From: Armigeres subalbatus
Lineage: Eukaryota > Arthropoda > Insecta > Diptera > Culicidae
Direction of reading: 5' to 3'
DNA: 64,000 nucleotides
Assembly (NCBI RefSeq): GCF_024139115.2
Contig: NC_085139.1
Location: 16,153,284-16,217,283, forward strand
Position numbers and translations under genes: made by a program. This document shows, piece after piece, positions 11,869 to 22,234 of this stretch. Under the pieces are notes generated by a model. It had not been told where the DNA came from, made no database searches, and saw only the letters and a program-made list of their open reading frames with translations. The number at the start of each line of letters is the position of its first letter. Position 1 is the first letter of the stretch.

Positions 11869-13441
11869 ACGCAACAATGCAATACATCTCGTTGAATATA
11901 ATTTAACAATACAACACATGCCGCTTACGCATCCGATTTCGACATACTGACTTCGTGTGTTTATTGCTTAACCGGCAATGTTTACATCCAGCACCATGTT
12001 GCAGCACCATGTTTTCGGCTTCAGGCGAGTTGTTCGTGGATGACAGCCGTTTCATAGGGGTGGTCACGACCAAGAGATAGATTCTGGATTTCAATTCAAC
12101 AGTGAGCAGCACGGCATCACTAGCCGAGGTTGTCCCAGCTACCAAGGTGAGAAATGATTAAAGTCAACTACACATGCACCTACCAGACGGCGAGAAGATT
12201 CCCCCGGCAGGGGAAAAGGGTTGAAGGGTCCTACGCCAAAGTCACGCAAAGGAATCAGGTATCCACAAGTCTGTCTGCTCATCGTACACCCGCTGGATTC
12301 CGTCCGGCTTGATGTTTCGACCTTAAGGAAGCCACGACACTGACCTAATCCGATTTTATTACCGTACCGCTGTTCTACCATCCAAGTTTCTATCTAGCTC
12401 TTCTCCATCCACTGCCGGGAGTCGCAAACCCGTTGCTATCTACCCCCATTTCGGACGTCATTCCAACAATGGAACTGGGCACAGCCTTGGTATCGAGAGA
12501 TAGACGGAAGAGGGAAGCACTATTCCCACGTATTCAATATAACAAGTTTCCAAGACCCTTTTTTCCGGAAGACTCCGTGGGAGGCAAACGATTCCTGTCT
12601 GGCATTATCGAAACGATTTGATCTTCACTGACGAACTACTAGAGATGCAAGCCATCGAGTAGCAGCAAGTGGATCAACTATGACCATCAACCAGGTATAA
12701 CTTCGAATCCCGAGGTCACCAACCTAGGTCGACAGAACCATCGTCTCAGGCTCCCCGAGCTCCAACTCTGGTGAAAATTCCTGCCCAGGTAACCGTTAAC
12801 ATCTATAGAAGCTCTACGTGCGACTTTGACGCTATTACAGAGCTAGCAAGCTTTATACTGGATCCATAATAGCCCTAATAGCCGAAAAGGCGAAATCTAG
12901 TGCAAATGGTTACCTGGATATTACTACCAGCATTTCTCCAAATCTTGTTCAGTCCCATTTGTCAACCATGTTTAAGAATCCTAAAGTCACTCAGGCTTGA
13001 TCATCCAAAACACTTTCGTCAACAGCAGTGTCCTTTCCAGGCTCCTTTTCGACCACTACGCTTCCATAAACGGTATTATATCGTGCCATTGGAGGCAAGT
13101 ATAAGTGGGTTAGCAAGGTAGTTGATCCGGGAGATCCCGTTTGACGTATTACAGTCGATGTGAGTGCACCTCCAAGGTTGCATTCCTATTAGCGTGGTGA
13201 ATGACTTCCGTGGGGTTCCGTTAGTTGTAAACAAGGGTTAATTTGGTCCGAAGCCTGTCCAAGCCCCATAAGACCAACAACAGAGCGCTCCACCTGCGGA
13301 TAAGCAGGCTTTCATAGATAGCCGCCTTTCCTACGGCTTGGAACTACCCTGTCTACCCCACAGTAATCTCATCGATAACCTGTCGCCACTACTGGATTGC
13401 TTCCGTTGAAACCTTCCCGGGAAATAAACTTGAGCGACAGA
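11869..13441. other. Unassigned DNA of mixed composition
   Basis: GC content is higher than in neighbouring AT-rich DNA and the text looks like decayed coding sequence in places (12.1-13.4 kb), but every frame is broken and I could not link it to a transposon or host family. An old retroelement or gene remnant is possible. Confidence 0.3.
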
Positions 13442-14424
13442 AATAGGAGATCGTCAGTTGCATTCTAGTATAAATTCCGCTTGAGGCCCTTCCTAAATAT
13501 TTTAACAACAGCCACTACACCTGATGGTATAAATGCAATATTTCCATTATCAGGCGACAGGTGGTGTTGCTGTGTGTTTGTATCAATGTAATATTGCATA
13601 TACACTAGTGACATCTGCTGTTCGTTATCGTAAGCTTTCAATGTTCCTTCCACACACACGAGGTGGAGAACAGTCTTGAAGAAATTGAAAGTATACAGCT
13701 AGAATTTAGTATGGAGGTACAAAGAAATCTCTTTTATTGTTTAGCACTGTAAAACAAGTCGTGGGAACAAAAAATCTAAAAATTATTTGTTGCTTTTTGA
13801 CCCAGGTTTCATATTGATGCGATGCGTAGTTAATGAGAACGGATGATTTGTCCATACAAGAAAATTCATTTTACTTTAAATGTTGTGGCGCCATCTCGTT
13901 CAAACAGCACCTTTGTCTTTGCCTTATTCATTCAGAATAGGAGATCGTCAGTTGCATTCTAGCAAAAATTCCGCTTGAGGCCCTTCCTAAATATTTTAAC
14001 AACAGCCACTACACCTGATGGTATAAATGCAATATTTCCATTATCAGGCGACAGGTGGTGTTGCTGTGTGTTTGTATGAATGTATTATTGCATATACACT
14101 AGTGACATCTGCTGTTCGATATCGTAAGCTTTCAATGTTGCTTCCACACACACGAGGTGGAGAACAGTCTTGAAAAAATTGAAAGTATACAGCTAGAATT
14201 TAGTATGGAGGTACAATGAAATCTCTTTTATTGTTTAGAACTGTAAAACAAGTCGTGGGAACAAAAAATCTAAAAATTATTTGTTGCTTTTTGACCTAGG
14301 TTTCATATTGATGCGATGCGTAGTTAATGAGAACGGATGATTTGTCCATACAAGGAAATTTATTTTACTTTAAATGTTGTGGCGCCATCTCGTTCAAACA
14401 GCACCTTTGTCTTTGCCTTATTAT
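13442..14424. repeat. Tandem duplication, two ~494-bp copies
   Basis: The segment beginning AATAGGAGATCGTCAGTTGC occurs at 13,442 and again at 13,936, with near-identical text through GCACCTTTGTCTTTGCCTTA at the end of each copy. I see only scattered differences (for example TATCAATGTAATATTG against TATGAATGTATTATTG, and GACCCAGG against GACCTAGG), so the duplication is recent relative to the surroundings. No coding capacity is recognised in the unit. Confidence 0.9.
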
Positions 14425-14458
14425 TGAATTAAAAATTGAATATTAAGTGAGCACCAAT

Positions 14459-14528
14459 CGGCATTTTCGGCCAACCAACCCATTCGGTCAAAAGACTTTT
14501 TTGGCTAAATGACGTCCTCCCGGCCTAG
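14459..14528. repeat. Short 'TTCGGCC' minisatellite relic
   Basis: Four to five degenerate copies of the 17-bp unit (TTTTCGGCCAACCAACCC, ATTCGGTCAAAAGAC and similar) abut the tandem duplication on its right. Confidence 0.6.
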
Positions 14529-14800
14529 GAAATGTTTTCATCCGCGTTTTTAATTTGTTTGAAAATAACTTTTGTTCTTTTGAGTTCAATGTGGTGGAGA
14601 AGATCCCGTAGGCTGAGTGGTATTATATATAAGGTGTGCACATCGATTAGTGGCAGCAGATTTCTGTGAAATTGTAACGAGACGACGCAGCAGTGTTGAG
14701 TGCAACGAGCAGCAGAGTTCAAAGCTAAATTCCAAAGGTTTTATTTATAATCTCATTTGCCTTTGAAATTGTATATTTGAATGCGATACATATGACATGG

Positions 14801-15087
14801 GGCCCTCCTTAGCCGTGCGGTAAGACGCGCGGCTACAAAGCAAGACCATGCTGAGGGTGGCTGGGTTCGATTCCCGGTGCCGGTCTAGGCAATTTTCGGA
14901 TTGCAAATTGTCTCGACTTCCCTGGGCATAAAAAGTATCATCGTGTTAGCCTCATGATATACGAATGCAAAAATGGTAACTTGGCTTAGAAACCTCGCAG
15001 TTAATAACTGTGGAAGTGCTTAATGAACACTAAGCTGTGAGGCGGCTCTGTCCCAGTGTGGGGATGTAATGCCAGTAAGAAGAAGAA
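14801..15087 (+). mobile_element. tRNA-derived SINE, Feilai-like, full length with TSD
   Basis: The element begins GGCCCTCCTTAGCCGTGCGG, with an A-box-like TAGCCGTGCGG. It has a consensus B box GGTTCGATTCC at 14,864-14,874, a tRNA-unrelated body, and an AGAAGAAGAAG triplet tail. It is flanked by a perfect 16-bp target-site duplication, gatacatatgacatgg, at 14,785-14,800 and 15,088-15,103. tRNA head, unrelated body and triplet tail match the description of the Aedes Feilai SINE family; the family name is recognition from memory. An intact TSD means the insertion is relatively young. Transcription would be by RNA polymerase III from the internal boxes. Confidence 0.9.
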
Positions 15088-15103
15088 GATACATATGACA
15101 TGG

Positions 15104-16124
15104 ACAACTAGTTTTGGTTGCATAGAGGGGCGTCATGATGAAATTTCGAAATGGGATATCGTTTACAAATAGTGATAAGTACCGTACTTCGGAGATATTT
15201 TTATTTACTGACCTAGAGTACATCTGGGCTGCTATTTAATATGAAACACGTACATTGTAATTGATAGTTTAAAGGATTTTCACTTGTTCCATGATCTAAT
15301 AATCAATGCTACTATCATTACGGCTCTCATATGGAAATATATCCGTTTTTCTTGGCTTTTGTGTTCACTGGTGATGGCCCGGTTGTAAAGCGGTTCCAAA
15401 TGCGGTGCTAGTGCGGGTTTGTTTTCAAATTCACATAGTTTCAGAAATGCACAGTGGAAAGAAAGACAAAGTCTTCGGTGTCAATATTACACATAGTAAC
15501 TGTATTCAAAACGCGCCCTTTTTAAATGTTCATTGAAGCCATCACCGATGGGGCACGAATGGAAATTCCTTTTAGTGTTTGGTGGTTTGACTCGAAGCTA
15601 CAATGTAGTCCCCAGTCACTGAAAAATATTACTCAACCGGAGCATTTTGATCCGAACTTCGGTGAGCTTTCTCCAATACGTATTGGATAATTCATATTAT
15701 CAAAATGCAAATTTATACATAATATATGACCGTACGACTAACGTGAATCAAAAATATCAATCTGAATCAAATGCTTGAACGTAAAATGAAATTTTCGTCG
15801 GTGAGCCTTTCGAAATTCTTTCCAATTGATCAAAATGCTGTTATAATTTGAATTAAAAAAACATAAGGGGGAAGGGATTTTAAATTTATTTTTGTTCTTT
15901 TTCGTTTCACAGAACGAGTAGAGGCGCCCAAACCTTGGCTCATTTGCCAGGGCAAGGCTAATGCCTTCGCTCCATCCAAGAAAAACCACCAGCTCGGATA
16001 GCGGAGTGACAGAAATTCACTCCCAACGTCTATTAACAAATTTTCTATCATTTGCTTAAAATGATTCTCCTAAACCGCTTTTCGATTGGCTCTTTTCCAC
16101 TTAATTCAATTTGCAAAATAGAAG
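15104..16124. other. Unassigned DNA, no supported gene
   Basis: Low-coding, AT-rich sequence. The short minus-strand frames near 15.7-16.05 kb have no recognisable domain. Confidence 0.3.
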
Positions 16125-16210
16125 GATGGAACGGCCTGGGATTGTACCCACGACCTCCTGCGTATGAATGAAACGCAGCAGCTACATGACTGCCAAGCCC
16201 ATCACATCCA
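16125..16210 (-). mobile_element. tRNA-like SINE head (fragment)
   Basis: On the minus strand this reads GGGCTTGGCAGTCATGTAGC...CGTGGGTACAATCCCAGGCC. That is the same head as the better-preserved element at 19,905-19,984, with a B box altered to GGGTACAATCC. The tRNA-related part is recognisable; a matching body is not evident beyond about 16,125. Confidence 0.65.
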
Positions 16211-17084
16211 GGACCTTCCATAGCTTAGTGGAAGTATGTACTTCTCAAGTAGATAATGCTGAAGCTTCGAAAAAGAGGTTTCTAATTGTATAAATTTGAC
16301 GGCCCCGATGGTTTAAAGGCAAGCATGCCTGTTCCTCATCCCAAAGTGCGCGAACATAATCTCAGTCGACGCTGCACCATTGGTATTTTATAAGACTACA
16401 AATGTAAGATCGCGCATTCCCTCAGATAGTAAAAGCCAGCAACAGTTAAGTCACACTAAAACCTATACTGTCGGGTTTGGATTATTTGACGATTTTTAGC
16501 CCTATAGGGCTAGCCCTCTGATTATATTTTCTACGCAATATACTTTTCGAATGGAGGGTCACTTGCTCACGCTTACCGTTTATCCTTTGATAAGCTCTAA
16601 CCTAATTAGAGTACAGACGTTGAAACTGCCATGGCCTTTTGGAAAACCGTAATCCAAGTGGAAAAATGTGTCCTGGATGACAATGTTTCAATTTTTAAAA
16701 AAAAAATTCAATTGGCCCTGGTTTTTCAAAAGACAAAGCTTCAATAGTAGTTCCCATTTCTGTTGTTTATATAAAGACGAGATACAGAAATCTGTGAGTC
16801 TAGAAACATGCACATTTGAAATAAAAATTAAGTCCCAAGCTAGTGGAGGACAGAACTAATCTTTGACAATACAGTATTTTGTGCTCGGTGATGGCGGCGC
16901 GAGTTCCTCTTAATTTCACATTTAACTGGTAGCTAGACAGGTAGAATAAATAAACAAACGTCATCCATCTTATGCATCTGGAGTTTCAGTTTCTGGGTAA
17001 ACAAGTCAATAATTTCAATAATGTAGGTGCCGGACAATACTAAATACTCATCCTACTTGGTTGACATGTGTACAAAAATTAGGC
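16211..17084. other. Unassigned DNA, no supported gene
   Basis: Nothing beyond short frames and A/T runs. Ends where the GA-rich element begins. Confidence 0.3.
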
Positions 17085-17735
17085 CGAATGAGAATTGGGG
17101 AGTGAGAAATGAGTTGTGCAAAGTGAGGAAGAAGGAAGAAGGAAGAAGGTAGAAGAAAGAAAGAAGAAAGAAGAAAGAAGAAAGAAGAAAGAAGAAAGAA
17201 GAAAGAAGAAAGAAGAAAGAATAAGGAAGAAGAAAGAAGGAAGATGGAAGAAGAAAAAAAGAATAAGAAAGAAGGAAGACGGGAGAAAGAAGGAAGAAAA
17301 CGGAAGAAAAAAGAAAGAAGAAGGGAGACGAAAGAAGAAGGAAGAAGGAAGGAGGAAGAAAGAAGAAGGAAGAAGGAAGCAGGAAGAAGGAAAAAGTAAT
17401 AAGGAAGAAGTGGAAGGAAGAAGGTAGAAAGAAGAAAAAGAAGAAGAATGAAGGAAGATGGAATGAAGAATAAGGAAGAAGTTAGAAGGGAGAAAAAACC
17501 GAAGAAGGAAAAATGAAGAAGAAAGAAGGAATAATTGAGAAGGAAGAAGAAGGAAAAAGAAAACAGATAGAAGAAGGAAGAAGCAAGAAGGAAGAAGGGG
17601 TAAGGTGAAGGAAGCACTTCTCATTTTTCAATTTTTGCTTCTTTTTGCTAATTCGGCCTAATGGCCATTCGGCCTAATGACCGTTCCGCCTAATGACCTT
17701 CGGCCAAATGGCCTTCGGCCTAATGGCCTGACACC
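17085..17735. repeat. Polypurine (GAA/GGAA) tract flanked by AGTGAGAA and TTCGGCC repeats
   Basis: About 480 bp (17,120-17,600) consist almost only of G and A on the plus strand, as GAAGAAAGAAGAAGGAAG-type text. The left flank reads GGCCGAATGAGAATTGGGG and GTGAGAAATGAG. The right flank reads CACTTCTCATTTTTCAATTT and then TTCGGCCTAATGGCC repeats (17,650-17,735), so the flanks are roughly inverted. Lysine/glutamate-rich or serine/phenylalanine-rich frames through this tract are composition artefacts. Such tracts can form triplex (H-) DNA. Confidence 0.8.
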
Positions 17736-18029
17736 AGCTCGAAATGATTTTCATAAAGCAGTTAATCACCATAGAAGGAAAACACAAGAAGCTAATTGAA
17801 ATCCATATTGTTTCGAGCATCTAATGGATTGGTTTGAAATAAGATTTGTTTCAGCCTCACGGGTTTCCTGTTATAAAAAACATTTTGACTGCACAAATGC
17901 TAATGACCCAAGTAACAATTTCAATGCTTGTTAGATTCATTTAATTCTATAGCGGATTTATAACAGCAGTCACCATGACCAGCTGTTATGTCCTATTGGC
18001 GTTCTTATTACTATCAATAAACCTCTCAT

Positions 18030-18325
18030 CTTCTTCTTCTTCTTCTTATTGGCATTACATCCCCACACTGGGACAGAGCCGCCTCGCAGCTTAGTGTTCA
18101 TTAAGCACTTCCACAGTTATTAACTGCGAGGTTTCTAAGCCAGGTTACCATTTTTGCATTCGTATATCATGAGGCTAACACGATGATACTTTTATGCCCA
18201 GGAAAGTCGAGACAATTTGCAATCCGAAAATTGCCTAGACCGGCACCGGGAATCGAACCCAGCCACCCTCAGCATGGTTTTGCTTTGTAGCCGCGCGTCT
18301 TACCGCACGGCTAAGGAGGGCCCCA
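18030..18325 (-). mobile_element. tRNA-derived SINE, Feilai-like, minus strand, with TSD
   Basis: This is the same element as at 14.8 kb in opposite orientation: the CTTCTTCTTCTTCTT tail is at the left, and the head ends GCACGGCTAAGGAGGGCCCC at the right. The B box reads GGGTTCGATTCCC on the minus strand. An 11-bp duplication, aaacctctcat, occurs at 18,019-18,029 and 18,326-18,336. The two copies differ at only a few positions (for example CAGGAAAGTC against the complement of GACTTCCCTG). Confidence 0.9.
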
Positions 18326-18393
18326 AAACCTCTCATACATCTGCTGAAAAAAAACTTCAAACGTCAAATGCTGATTGATCTTATGGGCAGCTA

Positions 18394-18670
18394 TACACCC
18401 AACCGGCGGTTGTTGGATTTTCTAACAATTTTGTGTAATAATCTAACAAAGCCTGTATAAGAACTGGGCATATGCGAAATTGTTAGATTCTTATACAAAA
18501 AATGTAAGCTCTCAAACAAATATTGTTTGAAAAGCTTACAAAATAGTTAGATTCTTATACAATACTTGTATGAGAATCAAACAATTTCGCATATGCCCAG
18601 TTCTTATACAGGTTTTGGTAAAATCTTATACAGAATTGTTAGAAAATCTAACATTCGTCGGTTGGGTGTA
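18394..18670. mobile_element. Foldback MITE with CACCCAACCG termini, TA-flanked
   Basis: Nearly the whole 277 bp folds back on itself. The left TACACCCAACCG is mirrored by the right CGGTTGGGTGTA, and GGGCATATGCGAAATTGTTAGATTC-type text recurs inverted about the centre near 18,525. The terminal TA on each side fits a TA target duplication, as used by Tc1/mariner-like transposases; the superfamily is inference. Confidence 0.82.
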
Positions 18671-19089
18671 CGGTTGTGATATTTTCAAAGCTCAAACAAA
18701 GCCAAAATTTTTGGCCGTAATCCTAGGCCGTAATGTGGTCGAATGCATAACCACTATAAGAATATTTGCATTGCAAAGTGTTTATTACGGTGTTCGTAGA
18801 GAGCAACATTTTGCTGTTCAATAGGCATGATGGCCATATTGAAAATAGAAAAGCATTACCAAATCAAATTTTTCCAAATTCATCATTGAAATTCACTTCT
18901 AGACAATATTTACGCCACATGAAGAACTTTTTAAGCAATTGAATTGCACATATATTGGTGAGGAAAATCAACAGAATAAGTTAATATTTGGGATATCGAT
19001 GTTATAATTAAGTACAGTGCATTGCCCCGAACTACATAATTTTGTCGGCGCCTAGTCCTCAATCTAATTTTTTACTAGGTTTCACAATA
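18671..19089. other. Unassigned DNA between MITEs
   Basis: No repeats or coding signatures seen; the short frame crossing the MITE boundary at 18,570-18,824 is not credible. Confidence 0.3.
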
Positions 19090-19274
19090 AAGGCTCCCCC
19101 AGACCGAAGCGATTACATCGCCGCGACGGCGACAACTAGTCGCCGCGATTCTATCGTTCGGTCGCTGCCGGCAATGTTCTATTTACGCTTCCATACCAAC
19201 GGCGACAGAATCGCTGTCGCCAAGAGATAGAATCGCGTCGCGATTGTCGCATCGCGTGTGTTTGGGGGAACCTT
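19090..19274. mobile_element. MITE, ~185 bp, with AAGG(C/T)TCCCCC termini
   Basis: The left end AAGGCTCCCCCAGAC is mirrored by GTTTGGGGGAACCTT at the right. Internally the GC-rich phrases CGCCGCGACGGCGAC and GCGACAGAATCGCTGTCGCC are themselves palindromic. The GC-rich character stands out from the AT-rich flanks. There is no coding potential. Confidence 0.7.
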
Positions 19275-19291
19275 AAAACTGAAAGCGCAGC

Positions 19292-20034
19292 CCCAGTAAC
19301 ATTTTGGTTTTATAATGGTTTTGAGGCACTCTTTAAGAGTAAATAATGGTTTTGAAGAGCTTGAGAGCTTGAGCTTGAGCTTGATTGACTGCTCGTAGTT
19401 GCTACTCCATTATGACCAGATCAGCTGTTCTTGCACAGGGAACCAACAGGTGTTTGCTTGGGACTAGCACACATCTTCAATGTACAAGTACTGGTGATCT
19501 CATTTGTTAGGTCATACTAGCGCCTGCCACGTCAGAATGCAAGTCAATGTAGGGAAGGGGAGGAAATGATGATGCAATCACTCGCCCACTGCAAGCCGAA
19601 TATACCTCTGCACTTGCCACGAGTTCATGCGGAATTTGTTGGAATTTCTGGGTTAGGTTGGAGAGGCAGAGGTCCGTCTTGGTTAACGAGCTGCCAATGT
19701 GATAGATAGGAGAAGGTAACTGATGGAATTTCTAATTGGATGTAGGAAACGAGCTCTATAAGTTCATTTCCAATTCTAGCAGATTACTGTTAGAATTATC
19801 AAGCTGAAGGTATAGGAATAGTAATGGAAACGGTATGGAAGTCCATTTCCAGTTCTAGCGATTGCTAGAACATGAGAAATATAGAGGAAGATACAAAGTA
19901 GGAGAATGGAACGGACCTGGGATTGAACCCACGACCTCCTGCGTATGAGGCAGAAGCAGTAGCCATATGACTACCAAGCCCGCTAGTAAATAATGGTTTT
20001 GAAGAGCGTCATAAAACTAAAAATGTTACTTGGG
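19292..20034. mobile_element. Small CCCAAGTAACATTTT MITE split by a SINE
   Basis: The left half starts CCCAGTAACATTTTGGTTTTAT at 19,292. The right half ends AAAACTAAAAATGTTACTTGGG at 20,034. If the SINE plus one copy of its duplication (19,361-20,007) is set aside, the two halves join into a ~97-bp near-perfect hairpin. So the SINE inserted into an existing MITE. Right ends with the same GTTACTTGGG motif are seen at about 20,383-20,393 and 25,464-25,473. Confidence 0.75.
19361..19984 (-). mobile_element. tRNA-derived retroposon, ~624 bp, with 23-bp TSD
   Basis: A perfect 23-bp direct repeat (19,338-19,360 and 19,985-20,007, beginning AGTAAATAATGG and ending TTTGAAGAGC) flanks the insertion. 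On the minus strand it begins with a tRNA-like head (GGGCTTGGTAGTCATATGGC) with B box GGGTTCAATCCC near 19,925-19,936. It continues in an unrelated ~500-bp body and ends in a CAAGCT-type hexamer tail (plus strand GAGCTTGAGCTTGAGCTTG at 19,367-19,385). Variable short-tandem tails are known for Aedes tRNA SINEs such as Gecko; assignment to that family is only a guess. The body is longer than a typical SINE. Confidence 0.85.
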
Positions 20035-21315
20035 AGCTCATTTCAATAAATATATACCGAAGAAAAAACATTGGAAAATATATTTTGTTGTTGTCACTTT
20101 CATCTATAATCCATTTTGTTATTATTAATCTGTGATGTTTTTTTTTCTCTTTTCAAAGCCATTTTTTTGACAGCTGCCGCAGCCAAACCCCCTTTTGTAC
20201 GGGTGGCTTGAAAAGGGTTTCCAAATACTCCTATAATACGTTCATAGTGGTTATCAAGGGTGGACCACTTGGTCATATCTTATAGTGGTCAGCAGAAGGT
20301 TGTCGTGTGATCGTGGGTTTTATTGTGAGTTCTTATAATTTGATCTTGAAAACCACTCCAAGAGAAGAATAAAACTTAAAATGTTACTTGGGGACGGTGT
20401 TTTTTTTTTAATATAACATATTGATTCAATCATCCAGAGTAAACGGGTACAAAATGTTTGACCATTGGTGGCTGAATAGTATAAAGAATTGTATTTCGAA
20501 TTTGGTTGATGCTAATATAATTGTATTTTATGAAATAAATAGAATTTCGTTCAGTAGAGTAAAATCATTCATAGGTATTTTGCCACCAATTAATATATTT
20601 GCTCGTACACCGCCCGAGCAGCACAAGTCAGACAAAAATGGTTGCAGCAACTTGATTGTGACTAAATCTGGTCACATATGAGTTGCAGCAACCTATGTGA
20701 AGCATGTGTGCTGCTAGGGCGTGTGTTTAATCCTGGGGATCATCATTCTATTGAATACGTTTACGTGACTCCAACCGCCTGGTCGCTGGCGTAGCTTATT
20801 AGGCATTCCTTCAAAGCCAGAAATTTCATGAACATTCAATGATATTGATGATGTTAAAATTGGATTTGATTTCCCCAAAACATACATATTTGTTGACGCT
20901 TATTTGGTCATTCGAATACATTTCCAATCAAGGCTAACTTGATGAGTTCCAGTGTTTTCTACCTCTGGAATGTCAAATTGAGGGGAACTCACGCTGCCGT
21001 TACCGAGTGCAAAATACTGGATTTCAAAGTAGCAATTATGAACTAGTCAACATGCCTATTATATGCAACTGGACTTATTAACTATGTAAAATTTGCATAT
21101 CAAGCTAACCTCCATCAATTAGTATTTTTTGCAATTATTATACAATATTCGCCATTACGCATTTTAATTTCAGGTATCCCAGATACCAACGAAGGTACCC
21201 CCTAGAGGTACATGTACAGAATCGCTGTGATAGAAAATCAATTTTATTTCGACTAGAATTCCGAACAGATTAATACAAAAATTTCAAAAAGATTCCAACT
21301 CCAACATTAAAGTAA
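20035..21315. other. Unassigned DNA with transposon relics
   Basis: A right terminus ATGTTACTTGGGG at about 20,381-20,393 marks a second, damaged member of the CCCAAGTAAC MITE family. Near 21,170-21,225, GAAGGTACCCCCTAGAGGTACATGTAC resembles the terminal region of the hAT-like element at 36.1 kb. No genes supported. Confidence 0.4.
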
Positions 21316-21406
21316 TTTTTTTGTTAAATATCTTGGCTGTGCATATGCACAGCATATGTTTCGAAATGGACAAATTGATATGAAATTTGCGAAAAAGAAT
21401 CCACGT

Positions 21407-21476
21407 GTCTTGGAGGGACTCGATCCCTCAACCTCCTACTCTCTAGATAGGCGTGATAACCCCTACACAACAAGAC
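21407..21476 (-). tRNA. tRNA-like sequence, left arm copy (probably pseudo)
   Basis: Reverse complement of the copy at 21,672-21,741. Its T loop reads ATCGAGT instead of TTCGAGT, weakening the B box. Otherwise the acceptor, anticodon and T stems are kept. Part of the inverted repeat, so not an independent gene. Confidence 0.4.
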
Positions 21477-21671
21477 CACTTGGAGTGCGATCCTCTTGTT
21501 TAATAAACAACGTGCACTCGCTTGGCTGTGGATATACAATAGTAAAGCGCATGTGGAGATTGGACAAATCAAGCATCCGAAAGATATTCAATTTGCAAAA
21601 AAGAGAGCTAACCGCGGTGGAGGTTGGTACTCGGATTCTGATGGTTTTTCCGCAAACGTGACCTTTAAGTG

Positions 21672-21741
21672 GTCTTGTTGTGTAGGTGTTATCACGCCTA
21701 TCTAGAGAGTAGGAGGTTGAGGGTTCGAGTCCCTCCAAGAC
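21672..21741 (+). tRNA. tRNA-like sequence, right arm copy (possibly a pseudo-tRNA)
   Basis: Seventy bases can be drawn as a cloverleaf. The acceptor is GTCTTGT with CCAAGAC (6 of 7 pairs). The D arm surrounds TGTAGGTGTTATCA. The anticodon stem is CCTAT/GTAGG with a 7-base loop CTAGAGA, and the T stem is GAGGG/CCCTC with loop TTCGAGT. The B box GGTTCGAGTCC is consensus. The nominal anticodon would be AGA (serine), but there is no long variable arm as serine tRNAs have, so a functional tRNA is unlikely. Best read as a tRNA-derived promoter head inside a mobile element. Confidence 0.5.
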
Positions 21742-21830
21742 ACGTGGATTCTTTTTCGCAAATTTCATATCAATTTGTCCATTTCGAAACATATGCTGTG
21801 CATATGCACAGCCAAGATATTTAACAAAAA

Positions 21831-22234
21831 ACTGGTTTTCGTACGGCCGAGTTGCCGAATAATATGCAATTAATTAAAGTAATACCAAATGTGGTACTAT
21901 TTGCAAATTCCGAATACCAATCCCAAATGGCTTTTGATAGCAACTTCATTTTAACTCAAATTTCCAAAGAATGGCTTAACACAGAAATCTTAAACTTAGA
22001 AATTTTAAGTTCAAACAAGATCCTCCAAGCGTATACTGGTAGTAATAATAGACTCAAAAGCACCCCCTGGGATTGATTCAGTTCAGATTGCACAACGTAG
22101 GGAAAAACTTGTTTAACTTGTTGTTGGAAATCTTCATCGACGACGGCGATGAACCCTGCAACTGTAGAATGACGCACAGCTTTAAGAGCCCACTAAAGTT
22201 GCAACGTGGATTTTTCCATATTTGTAAATTTGCT
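21831..22234. other. Unassigned DNA between foldback elements
   Basis: No repeat or gene recognised in these ~400 bp. Confidence 0.3.

Larger units (their letters stand above)
21316..21830. mobile_element. Foldback element with a tRNA-like sequence in each arm
   Basis: Arms of about 165 bp (21,316-21,485 and 21,662-21,830) are near-perfect reverse complements. They begin with GCTGTGCATATGCACAGC, itself palindromic, and include the full tRNA-like sequence. The ~176-bp centre is unique. Overlapping frames on the two strands beginning MFRNGQIDMKF are the same arm read from each end, not genes. An inverted pair of tRNA-headed retroposons, or a DNA element that captured a tRNA-like sequence, are both possible. 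Confidence 0.8.

Noticed and set aside
17048..17624. Phe/Ser/Leu-rich minus-strand frames and Lys/Glu-rich plus-strand frames
   Set aside because: Both arise from a polypurine/polypyrimidine tract; no conserved protein feature.
21672..21741. Functional serine tRNA (anticodon AGA)
   Set aside because: The long variable arm of serine tRNAs is missing and the sequence sits within both arms of a foldback element.
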